From Candidatus Bathyarchaeota archaeon (lineage in GTDB: Archaea; Thermoproteota; Bathyarchaeia; 40CM-2-53-6): a DNA stretch of 12,397 nt. This document shows, piece after piece, positions 1 to 5,664 of this stretch. Position numbers and translations under genes: made by a program. The stretch is from positions 12,284-24,680 of the forward strand of contig VBBB01000153.1 in assembly GCA_005882955.1 (NCBI GenBank). Reading direction: 5' to 3'. Under the pieces are notes generated by a model, which searched no databases, was not told the origin of the DNA, and was given only the letters and a program-made list of their open reading frames with translations. Numbering within the stretch: the first letter of the stretch is position 1; every line of letters starts with the position of its first letter.

Positions 1-1
1 A

Positions 2-160
2 TCATCGGGCAATGTATCGCTCGAACTCTCCGCGAAGCCGATTAACGATTCAAAGAGGGTTGCAGCTGTGGCGGACAAGTTCAGGAAAAAGCATGGAGTA
101 GCGGATGTCAAAAAGTATTACAGGGGATTTGACGCGGCCGTAGAATTGAGCCTTCCCTAG
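2..160 (+). CDS. 3' end of an unidentified gene (C-terminal 52 residues)
   Basis: An open frame enters from the left edge and ends with TAG at 158-160. The visible part is the last 52 residues, beginning SSGNVSLELSAKPI and ending RGFDAAVELSLP. It is a beta-strand-like stretch, then a lysine/arginine-rich helix (ADKFRKKHGVADVKKYYR), then a short hydrophobic strand. This order recalls the C-terminus of small split-barrel or DUF2255-like proteins, where a helix with an 'xFRxKYG' pattern precedes a terminal strand, but the match is by eye and weak. The frame has no internal stop and has sensible amino-acid composition, which supports it being coding. It converges on the peroxiredoxin, whose stop lies 33 bp away. 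The start, promoter and N-terminal domain are outside the window, so function is left open. Confidence 0.6.
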   Translation, partial: SSGNVSLELSAKPINDSKRVAAVADKFRKKHGVADVKKYYRGFDAAVELSLP

Positions 161-193
161 TCAAAACGCCTTGCTAGAAGGATACTGCTGCGA

Positions 194-646
194 TTATGTC
201 AAGGATTTCAGGACGGCCAATGCTTCGCTCACATGTGCTGTTGCTCTCGATTGGGATGAGAAAACGTGCCTGACCATCCCGTTCTTGTCAATTACAAAGC
301 TAACTCTTCCTGGAACTAGTCCGAAGGTCTTCTTGACACCGTAGGATTTTCTGACCGATCCGTCCGGGTCGCTGAGGAGTATGAAGGGTAGTTTGTGTTC
401 CGAGGCGAAGGCCTCATGAGACTTTAGGTTATCGTTGCTTATTCCGATGACCTCTGCGCCGAGGTTCTTGAATTCCTCGTATGAGTCTCGAAACTCGCAG
501 GCTTCCGCTGTGCATCCTTTCGTGAAGTCTTTCGGATAGAAGTAGACCACGACGTTCTTGTTTCCGTGGAAATCATCGAGGCTAATGTATTCGCCAGCGC
601 TAGTCTGGAGTCGGAATCTAGGTGCCGGGCTTCCTATCTCTACCAT
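194..646 (-). CDS. bcp: Peroxiredoxin, Bcp/PrxQ type
   Basis: Thiol peroxidase of 150 residues that reduces hydrogen peroxide and organic hydroperoxides in the cytoplasm, normally recharged by thioredoxin. The peroxidatic cysteine is C45 in FTKGCTAEACEFRD and the resolving cysteine is C50. The C-x4-C spacing is the hallmark of PrxQ/Bcp enzymes and implies an intramolecular disulfide. Also present are the N-terminal GSPAPRF strand, the VVYFYPKD strand before the active site, and the conserved arginine R114 in PGRVSFVID. Length is normal for the family. The start is supported by a Shine-Dalgarno GAGGTG (653-658 on the complement) 6 nt upstream of ATG. A thioredoxin gene lies about 830 bp away, a plausible electron donor. 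No ArsR-type operator like those of its neighbours was seen in front of this gene. Confidence 0.95.
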   Translation of the reverse strand: MVEIGSPAPRFRLQTSAGEYISLDDFHGNKNVVVYFYPKDFTKGCTAEACEFRDSYEEFKNLGAEVIGISNDNLKSHEAFASEHKLPFILLSDPDGSVRKSYGVKKTFGLVPGRVSFVIDKNGMVRHVFSSQSRATAHVSEALAVLKSLT

Positions 647-652
647 CGCTTA

Positions 653-701
653 CACCTCTTCAAAGTCTTCCTTCTATCGCCGAAAACGGATCAGAATATA
701 C
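653..701 (-). promoter_or_regulatory. Probable promoter and ribosome binding site of the peroxiredoxin gene
   Basis: On the minus strand a TATATTC box (complement of 694-700) lies about 51 bp before the peroxiredoxin ATG. Transcription starting about 25 bp downstream would give a leader of roughly 25 nt containing the GAGGTG Shine-Dalgarno at 653-658. This contrasts with the leaderless layout of the neighbouring trx gene. The TATA assignment is by eye. Confidence 0.4.
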
Positions 702-771
702 GGAGACAAAACGATTTCAAACCCGCGTGGATTGCCCGAAGATGTTGATCTCGTAGTTTTATCCTGAACTG

Positions 772-963
772 TCAGCTGAATCCCGTTTTGTCGGCAGGGT
801 GAGGATGTCGCCGGGCGACCTCAACTTCTTCAGAGTATATCTTCTCAAGGTTCGACCGCTCATTCCGGTTCTTTTTCCCGCGGTGGATGAACGAGCGATA
901 ATTTTTGGGAAATTCCTTCGCAACTACCACTTGCAATGATCTCGGTTCCGAATGTTGAGTCAT
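772..963 (-). CDS. Small basic protein of unknown function (63 aa) with an ArsR-type promoter
   Basis: A 63-residue frame, MTQHSEPRSLQVVVAKEFPK to PHPADKTGFS, rich in Arg, Lys, His and Glu, with no cysteine and no membrane segment. I do not recognise a family. Protein sequence alone would not make it convincing. The support is its promoter: a TTTATATA box (986-993, complement) centred 26-27 bp before the ATG, with an operator 1 bp upstream of it (995-1014). This is the same geometry, and nearly the same sequence, as the thioredoxin promoter. The transcript would be leaderless, consistent with the lack of a Shine-Dalgarno. It lies between arsR and the peroxiredoxin gene on the same strand and may be co-regulated with trx. 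Alternative: the promoter drives a short RNA or a longer transcript into the peroxiredoxin gene, and this frame is incidental. Confidence 0.5.
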   Translation of the reverse strand: MTQHSEPRSLQVVVAKEFPKNYRSFIHRGKKNRNERSNLEKIYSEEVEVARRHPHPADKTGFS

Positions 964-985
964 GCTATTATTGGGTAGCTCTGAA

Positions 986-1014
986 TATATAAACGCATTG
1001 ATGAACGTCTATAT
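986..1014 (-). promoter_or_regulatory. ArsR-type operator abutting a TATA box, in front of the 63-aa gene
   Basis: Read on the minus strand, the element is the 20-mer ATATAGACGTTCATCAATGC (1014 to 995), one G, then TTTATATA (993 to 986). The first 28 bases match the trx promoter element at 1428-1455 in 25 positions. The three differences are two C-for-T changes and one G-for-A change within the operator. The TATA centre is 26-27 bp from the ATG at 963, so the start site would fall at or beside the start codon. It lies between the arsR stop and the start of the 63-aa gene. Confidence 0.65.
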
Positions 1015-1021
1015 GTTCTTC

Positions 1022-1333
1022 TCAGCGTGCGTGCGGTGCTGCTAGAACCGCGTTCAGGCCCAGTCGACGCTGGAGTTCGGAGACGTATGCAGAGAGGACC
1101 TCATTGTTGACGTGATAGAAGCAGAACTGGCCTTGCTTCTCTTTCTCGACGACGTGAGCCGTGGCAAGTTCCTTCAGATGATGAGAGACCGTGGGTTGCG
1201 AGACGTCGAAAAAAGCACCGACATCTGAGCAGTTCAGCTTTCCTGTCATTGCCAGCTTCTGAAGTATTGCGCGGCGTTGTGGGTCCGCTAGAGCCTTGCT
1301 GATACGATCGAAATCCTCGGTAGCTAGCTTCAT
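1022..1333 (-). CDS. ArsR-family winged-helix transcriptional repressor
   Basis: A 103-residue DNA-binding repressor. The winged helix-turn-helix is clear: an N-terminal FDRISKALADPQRRAILQKL helix, then LNCSDVGAFFDVSQPTVSHH as the recognition helix-turn-helix, then EKEKQGQFCFYHVN as the wing. The classical ArsR metal site (CVC in the first helix of the motif) is absent. The only cysteines are C35 (LNCSD) and C71 (QFCFYH). It may sense a thiol-reactive or redox signal through these, or use another ligand; this is inference. I chose ATG at 1333 over the GTG at 1336 because the Shine-Dalgarno AGGTGA (1340-1345) sits 6 nt from the ATG but only 3 nt from the GTG. It is divergent from trx and flanked by three similar operator elements, so it is probably the local regulator, including of itself. 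Confidence 0.93.
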   Translation of the reverse strand: MKLATEDFDRISKALADPQRRAILQKLAMTGKLNCSDVGAFFDVSQPTVSHHLKELATAHVVEKEKQGQFCFYHVNNEVLSAYVSELQRRLGLNAVLAAPHAR

Positions 1334-1358
1334 CACAGATCACCTAGGTTTGGCGAAA

Positions 1359-1386
1359 CTATTAACGTTTCGATATGCGTCTATTC
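1359..1386 (-). promoter_or_regulatory. Diverged third copy of the operator/TATA element, in front of arsR
   Basis: Reading the minus strand from 1386 to 1359, the sequence shares 18 of 28 aligned positions with the element of the 63-aa gene. The conserved blocks are ATAGACG, ATC, CGTT and ATA. The TATA-like part (TTAATAG, 1359-1365) is centred about 29 bp before the arsR ATG. If real, it would give ArsR control of its own gene. The match is much weaker than that of the other two copies and is proposed by eye. Confidence 0.35.
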
Positions 1387-1427
1387 AATCTCTTAGATAT
1401 CTTCAACCCCAAGCGTTCCGAATGATG

Positions 1428-1455
1428 ATATAGATGTTCATCAATATGTTTATAT
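1428..1455 (+). promoter_or_regulatory. ArsR-type palindromic operator and TATA box of the thioredoxin gene
   Basis: The operator ATATAGATGTTCATCAATAT (1428-1447) is an imperfect 20-bp palindrome: ATAT-a-GATG-tt-CATC-a-ATAT, mismatched only at the A/A pair and the central TT. This is the size and shape of ArsR/SmtB operators. One base later comes TTTATAT (1449-1455), centred 26 bp before the first trx ATG, which implies a leaderless mRNA. A repressor bound here would cover the region where TFB contacts the promoter just upstream of the TATA box. Confidence 0.65.
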
Positions 1456-1477
1456 CCTGTCCGCCCGGGTTCTAGTC

Positions 1478-1834
1478 ATGATGACCAAAGAAACGACTAA
1501 CGGCAAAGTAATCCACCTTAGCAACGGTGAGTTCGATACGGAAGTTCTCAAATCCAATGTACCCGTCCTCGTAGATTTCTACGCGGACTGGTGCGGACCA
1601 TGCCACGCGATAGCTCCGACGATAGAAGCTCTATCGAACGAATTCGCCGGCAAAGTCAAGTTCGTCAAGGTCGACGTCGACGCCAACCAGGAAGTAGCGT
1701 CCAGATATGAAATAATGAGCATCCCGACCATAATGCTGTTCGAGAATGGCAAGATTGAAGATAGTATCGTGGGAGCGTATCCAGCTTCCGTCTACAAGCA
1801 ACGCATCGAACGCGCCCTAAGCATGGGACGATAG
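1478..1834 (+). CDS. trxA: Thioredoxin
   Basis: A 118-residue thioredoxin, a cytoplasmic dithiol-disulfide carrier. The active site WCGPC occupies residues 38-42 (C39, C42), preceded by the PVLVDFYAD strand with the buried D33. The cis-proline is P83 in MSIPT, and the LFENGKI strand and the C-terminal helix follow. Length is normal, with a roughly 10-residue N-terminal extension over the minimal fold. Two tandem ATGs (1478 and 1481) are possible starts. The first is preferred because the TATA box at 1449-1455 is 26 bp upstream, which fits a leaderless transcript; no Shine-Dalgarno is seen. It is divergent from arsR. A likely client is the peroxiredoxin at 194-646. The operator in its promoter predicts repression by the neighbouring ArsR protein. 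A thioredoxin reductase is not in the window. Confidence 0.96.
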   Translation: MMTKETTNGKVIHLSNGEFDTEVLKSNVPVLVDFYADWCGPCHAIAPTIEALSNEFAGKVKFVKVDVDANQEVASRYEIMSIPTIMLFENGKIEDSIVGAYPASVYKQRIERALSMGR

Positions 1835-1868
1835 CCCCTTCTAACCAATCCGACGGAGGCAATCCGAG

Positions 1869-2009
1869 ACGGATCACATCTGTCCAATCTGTGGAGAATT
1901 AAGCCCGTGCATCTATCCACAATCTGAGTCCCTCAGGTTGTTCAGGTATCATGACTGTCGTTACTGCGGGTCTACATGGAAGGAAGCTTTGAGCACAGAG
2001 TCTCCTTAG
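1869..2009 (+). CDS. Small four-cysteine zinc-ribbon protein lacking a standard start codon
   Basis: The frame reads DHICPICGELSPCIYPQS, a short linker, then RYHDCRYCGSTWKEALS, and stops with TAG at 2007-2009. The two knuckles, CPICG and CRYCGSTW, are a textbook zinc ribbon. A chance out-of-frame stretch rarely shows both with the flanking Gly and aromatic residues. A strong Shine-Dalgarno GGAGG lies at 1855-1859. The frame is open from 1845, but it contains no ATG or GTG before the first knuckle. The codon where initiation would be expected is ACG (1869), 9 nt after GGAGG and one base change from ATG. It is therefore either an ACG-initiated gene, a gene whose start codon has just been lost, or a sequencing error. 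It begins 34 bp after the trx stop, on the same strand, and could be co-transcribed. Function is unknown; such small ribbons often bind nucleic acid or a protein partner. Confidence 0.5.
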   Translation, partial: TDHICPICGELSPCIYPQSESLRLFRYHDCRYCGSTWKEALSTESP

Positions 2010-2026
2010 ACCGGGACTCGCAAGTT

Positions 2027-3958
2027 CTAACGGACGACTAATCTCCAAAGGATCAGGATTGTTCCAACGATCCCGATCAGCATCGAGCCGAGATAGTTTC
2101 CTAGAAGATAACCCAGGGGCCATGCGTAGCTAGTGAACCAGTCGCGCATGAACGGGTTCGATTGATATTCTGACGAGAGAGCTGCGGACAGACCCAGTAT
2201 TGTGAGGAATTGGCTGATCACAATTGCGCCAAGAGTTCTTCCAATTGCTTGAGGTTCCCGAACGATTAATTTTGGAGCGACTTTTACCTGTTTCGGCCTT
2301 GGGTCGGGAATCAGGAGAGAGCTCAAAGCTCCGAGGGAGACGAAGATGCCTGCTGTAAACGCAGCCCATCGGGTGCCTTGGGTAAGCGCGTCGAAGATTA
2401 TTGCCTGGGCAGCTGGCCAATTCGCACCAAAACTGGCGATGAGTGATGGGTCGATTCCCCCGGATAGTCCCGAATTGAAGGCCGCCTTCAAGGTGGCGAG
2501 TCCCATCTGGCCAAAATTGACCGTACTGGCTGCAAGATCGGCTTGTCCCACCGCGGATATCTGAGCTACAAGTATAGCGCCTATTACAGCGATTCCAAAA
2601 GCTGACCCGATCTGTCTAACTGTATTGTTGGCCCCAGATCCTACACCAGCTTTCTGCCACGGTATGCTCATCAAGACAGTGCTTGTAACCTGGCTGATAG
2701 CTAGCCCAACGCCAGCGCCATAGACGACAAGAACAGGATAAAGGTAGTAGACGGGGTTAGAGATGCTGATGATCTGAGACATACTAAAGAGCGCAACAGC
2801 CTCCAGAACCATCCCAGTTGTGATAATCCACTTAGGTCCAAAGCGAGTAGCCAGAACACCAGCGATGGGCGCGAATATGAACACTGAGATAGCCATCGGT
2901 AGGAATGTGAGACCTGCACTGATCGCGGACAATCCCTTGACCGTCTGCAGAAATATTGAGATAATGAAGACTGCCCCAAACTCGCCCATCGCAACGATGG
3001 TAACTGTGAATAGCCCATAGCGGAAGCCCTTGTACTTGAGTAGGCTGAAGTCAAACAGGGGCACTCTTCCCTTCCTTGCACGACGAATCTCGTAGAGAGT
3101 GAAAGCGCCAAGCAGAACGATTCCGGAGATTATCGATACCAGAGGGAGCGATAATGGGTTTGAGGTCGACCATGAGAAGCCTGCGGCAGAAAACTCTTGG
3201 TTTGGAACCAGCCAACCATAGGTCTGGGCCTCGATGAGGCCGAACAGCACACTCGCCAAACCGACGGTGATCAAGACCAGCCCAGGATAGTCAGTTGTGT
3301 ATTTTGGATCCTTGAAGCGAGTCTCTCTGATAACAAACGCGGCCCCGACTAGGGCCGCGATCCCTATTGGAATATTGATGAAGAACGCCCACCGCCAAGA
3401 AATGTATGTTGTAAAGTACCCGCCTAAGACTGGACCCAGAACCGCTGCCGCTCCAGCGGTCGCGCCCCAGATGCCAAAAGCTACGTTTCGCGATTTGCCA
3501 GTGAACGTTGTGGTCAGGATCGAGAGAGTGGAGGGAGAAGCCATCGCCGCCCCGAATCCCTGGATCACCCGGCCAATGAGCATCTGGGACAGATTGAGTG
3601 AGAATCCGTCAATAATAGATCCAACGATGAACGCGGAGATCCCAGCCATAAAGATCAATCTCCTGCCGAACTCGTCGCTCAGTTTCCCCCAGGAGAGGAG
3701 GAAGGAGCCGAATATGAGTGCGTAGAGAGAGGTGATCCATTCTAGATCCTTAAGGCTGATGCTGAAGTCTTTCTGAATTTGAGGCAGAGCAACGATGACT
3801 ATTGTCGCGTCAATGACGATGATTGCGAGGGAGAGGCTCAGGACGAGCAGAATGAGAAGCTGCTTAGGCTGAATTTTTCCCGATTCTGCCTGTGCAGCCT
3901 GGCTGGCGGAGCCTTCCCAATTCTGGCCCGACTCCTTCCCTTGACGTTCTCTCGACAT
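2027..3958 (-). CDS. DHA2-family (EmrB/QacA-like) major facilitator drug:proton antiporter with extra C-terminal membrane segments
   Basis: A polytopic membrane exporter of 643 residues. Family signatures are the TM1 motif IDATIVIVALPQI, motif A in the loop after TM2 (GKLSDEFGRR), the arginine of motif B (MLIGRVIQGFGAAM), and the antiporter motif C (GATAGAAAVLGPVLGGYF). The roughly 14 hydrophobic segments typical of DHA2 end near residue 551. After a basic linker come two further segments, about residues 575-592 and 614-638, ending WRLVVR. This makes the protein about 100 residues longer than usual. A hydrophilic N-terminus of about 30 residues (MSRERQGKESGQNW...) precedes TM1. Substrate cannot be read from the sequence; multidrug or toxic-metabolite efflux is the family norm. 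No Shine-Dalgarno precedes the ATG. A weak TTGATATC about 25 bp upstream would fit a leaderless transcript. It is divergent from the gene at 4178. Confidence 0.93.
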   Translation of the reverse strand: MSRERQGKESGQNWEGSASQAAQAESGKIQPKQLLILLVLSLSLAIIVIDATIVIVALPQIQKDFSISLKDLEWITSLYALIFGSFLLSWGKLSDEFGRRLIFMAGISAFIVGSIIDGFSLNLSQMLIGRVIQGFGAAMASPSTLSILTTTFTGKSRNVAFGIWGATAGAAAVLGPVLGGYFTTYISWRWAFFINIPIGIAALVGAAFVIRETRFKDPKYTTDYPGLVLITVGLASVLFGLIEAQTYGWLVPNQEFSAAGFSWSTSNPLSLPLVSIISGIVLLGAFTLYEIRRARKGRVPLFDFSLLKYKGFRYGLFTVTIVAMGEFGAVFIISIFLQTVKGLSAISAGLTFLPMAISVFIFAPIAGVLATRFGPKWIITTGMVLEAVALFSMSQIISISNPVYYLYPVLVVYGAGVGLAISQVTSTVLMSIPWQKAGVGSGANNTVRQIGSAFGIAVIGAILVAQISAVGQADLAASTVNFGQMGLATLKAAFNSGLSGGIDPSLIASFGANWPAAQAIIFDALTQGTRWAAFTAGIFVSLGALSSLLIPDPRPKQVKVAPKLIVREPQAIGRTLGAIVISQFLTILGLSAALSSEYQSNPFMRDWFTSYAWPLGYLLGNYLGSMLIGIVGTILILWRLVVR

Positions 3959-4177
3959 AGAGACAGGGCCGCGCCGTAGGGGATATCAACCTCACTGTCA
4001 ACACGTTCACGAGATGAGATGGAATTCCTTCTCAAGGTCCAAGGTCGACGCTTTGATAGTTACACGAACCGGTCTGACTTTCGTGGATTCTTCGGTTCCC
4101 GAACAGTCCTTGAGTCTCAATGGATTCTGACTAGTAATTTCCTTATTTAGAACGGAGCTCGCGGCCTGTCAATCAAA
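3959..4177. promoter_or_regulatory. Divergent intergenic region between the MFS exporter and a surface-protein gene
   Basis: These 219 bp separate two divergent genes. For the plus-strand gene, CTTATTTAG (4142-4150) lies about 31 bp before ATG 4178 and is a reasonable TATA-like box. For the minus-strand exporter the best candidate is TTGATATC about 25 bp upstream of its ATG. I found no strong palindrome and no copy of the ArsR-type element here. Confidence 0.3.
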
Positions 4178-4648
4178 ATGAGCACCTATCCAGGGACAGC
4201 ACCCGCAGAACCAAAGAAGCCTGGCTTTCTTCGACGTCCCGTGCCAATGTGGGCCTTCCTTCTCCTAGTCATCATATTCGGTATGGTGATTTTCCTGCCA
4301 GCCTTCTTGCCCTCATCCTTCGTCACCATCAAACAACCACTAGTTCTGAACTCTGACAATCAAACACTGAGCATCATCAATGGAACAGTGATAACCGCGA
4401 ATTTCACCGTAGCAAATCTGAACGCGACCAATGCAATCTCGACGACTGCCAATGCTACACTAACAAAGCCAAACCCGACCATTACGCTCACGATAGCCGG
4501 AGTTCAAACCGGAAACGTCTTCGTGGCTTCCCCTGATGGTAGGAGCGTTACCTTCGAGCCTGGTGGAAACATCTTGGTAGTTCGAGTCAGTGCTGATCCC
4601 ACTACGACCTCTGGAAATTACACTATCCACGTGGCCCTAGCCGGTTAA
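4178..4648 (+). CDS. Signal-anchored extracytoplasmic protein of unknown function
   Basis: A 156-residue protein not recognised as a known family. A proline-rich, basic N-terminus (APAEPKKPGFLRRPVP) of about 23 residues is followed by one membrane segment, WAFLLLVIIFGMVIFLPAFL (about 25-44), which probably anchors it with the C-terminus outside. The outer part is Thr/Asn-rich with alternating strand-like segments such as ITANFTVANLN, PTITLTIAGVQ and NILVVRVSAD. It ends NYTIHVALAG, consistent with a single Ig-like beta-sandwich. Six N-x-S/T sequons (NQT, NGT, NFT, NAT twice, NYT) suggest glycosylation at the archaeal surface. A TATA-like element lies about 31 bp upstream. The SDR gene follows 59 bp downstream on the same strand, with its own possible promoter. 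No cofactor or metal motif is visible. Confidence 0.75.
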   Translation: MSTYPGTAPAEPKKPGFLRRPVPMWAFLLLVIIFGMVIFLPAFLPSSFVTIKQPLVLNSDNQTLSIINGTVITANFTVANLNATNAISTTANATLTKPNPTITLTIAGVQTGNVFVASPDGRSVTFEPGGNILVVRVSADPTTTSGNYTIHVALAG

Positions 4649-4670
4649 CGACTAAGCACATGGAACTCTA

Positions 4671-4699
4671 GCAGTTTATCTGTTTCCAGATTTCGGGAG
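4671..4699 (+). promoter_or_regulatory. Possible promoter and ribosome binding site of the SDR gene
   Basis: TTTATC at 4675-4680 lies about 31 bp before ATG 4708, and GGGAG at 4695-4699 lies 8 nt before it. The two compete: a start site 25 bp after the TATA box would fall just downstream of GGGAG. Either the transcript is near-leaderless, or the Shine-Dalgarno is used when transcription reads through from the upstream gene. Confidence 0.3.
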
Positions 4700-4707
4700 T
4701 CGTATCC

Positions 4708-5496
4708 ATGACGAATGAGGTCACTGTGATTACCGGGGCGAGCAGTGGGATAGGGGCGGCTCTAGCCAGGCAACTTGGGTCGAAGGGTCAACAGCTGGTC
4801 CTCGCAGCAAGACGTGAGAATGAGCTGAGAGAAGTTGCGAAACAAGCCGGGACCAGAGCGTTAGTTGTGCCAACAGATGTCACGCGTAGAGGCGATGTTG
4901 AAAATCTTCGCAGCCAAGCTCTCAAGGAATACGGCCATGTAGATGTCTGGGTAAACAACGCTGGCCGAGGAATTACAAAGTCGGTGCTGGACCTAACAGA
5001 CCGGGACGTCGACGAGATAACTGCTGTAGTTCTCAAATCGGTTCTCTACGGTATGCAGGCTATCATTCCTCACTTTCAAGAACGCGGTCGAGGGCATTTG
5101 ATCAATATTTCCTCCTTCCTAGGCAGGGTGCCGTTGGTAAGCCATCGGTCGATTTACAGCGCAGCGAAAAGCGGAGTCAATGTGCTGACCGCAAACGCGC
5201 GCATGGACCTCAAGGCGAAGTTTCCAGGAATCCACATCTCGCTAGTATTGCCGGGAATCGTCGAAACGGATTTCCACAAAGTCGCAAAGACCCCTCAGAT
5301 ACCCAGAGCGGGAAGCAAGCTTGGCTTCATAATCGTCCAATCGGCCGAGGAGGTTGCGGATCAGATCGCGACCCTAATCGAGCATCCAGTCGCAGAACTC
5401 TACACGAATCCGGCTTTGGTTGGACTGGTCTCGCAATACTGTCAAGATGTGGGCAAATTCGAGGAGAATTTAGTCCGCCGAACAGGGTCCAGCTAA
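4708..5496 (+). CDS. Short-chain dehydrogenase/reductase, classical type
   Basis: A 262-residue Rossmann-fold oxidoreductase using NAD(P)H. The nucleotide-binding loop is TGASSGIG (residues 9-16) and the structural motif is NNAG (83-86). The catalytic Tyr and Lys are Y150 and K154 in SIYSAAK, with serines in NISS (135-136). An AARR stretch (33-36) after strand 2 favours NADPH. The VLPGIVETDF segment matches the usual PG motif after the active site. The tetrad asparagine, which normally precedes L-K/x-G in the helix 4 motif, reads TAVVLKSVLYG, so Val108 stands where Asn is expected. The C-terminal 60 residues (after ETDFHK) follow a roughly family-typical layout. Substrate is unknown; the closest general class is broad-specificity SDRs acting on alcohols or ketones. 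Confidence 0.92.
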   Translation: MTNEVTVITGASSGIGAALARQLGSKGQQLVLAARRENELREVAKQAGTRALVVPTDVTRRGDVENLRSQALKEYGHVDVWVNNAGRGITKSVLDLTDRDVDEITAVVLKSVLYGMQAIIPHFQERGRGHLINISSFLGRVPLVSHRSIYSAAKSGVNVLTANARMDLKAKFPGIHISLVLPGIVETDFHKVAKTPQIPRAGSKLGFIIVQSAEEVADQIATLIEHPVAELYTNPALVGLVSQYCQDVGKFEENLVRRTGSS

Positions 5497-5664
5497 GCTA
5501 TTCCAGCAGAGGGACGGATCGGCGCGAGAAAACTTGAACCCAAACCTGCTGATCTCCAGAGTTGTGAACTAGGCGATTACGTGATCTCCGCGCCGCCGGA
5601 GAACTTCCGCAGAATTCTTTCTTGCATTCACTCCGAGCTTGTAGTTACACGTTGCTAAGGGATC

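Noticed and set aside
1334..1336. GTG at 1336 as the arsR start.
   Set aside because: The AGGTGA Shine-Dalgarno is only 3 nt from the GTG but 6 nt from the ATG at 1333.
2346..3111. Several long alternative frames overlapping the MFS exporter and other large genes on the opposite strand or in other frames.
   Set aside because: They lack family motifs, start signals and sensible composition, and each lies inside a gene with clear conserved motifs.
4060..4100. Small inverted repeat GAACCG/CGGTTC in the divergent region between the exporter and the surface-protein gene, considered as an operator.
   Set aside because: Only 6 bp per arm with a long spacer; easily due to chance and not placed near a promoter element.
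5520..5594. A tRNA-like segment on the minus strand: 7-bp complementary ends (GGCGCGG with TCGCGCC, one G-T), a GGTTCAAG-like box, a TTCACAA loop, total about 74 nt.
   Set aside because: The T-loop is one base out of register with the acceptor end, the T-stem and anticodon stem do not pair properly, and there is no room for a D-arm. Most likely coincidence or a very decayed remnant; a covariance-model scan would decide.
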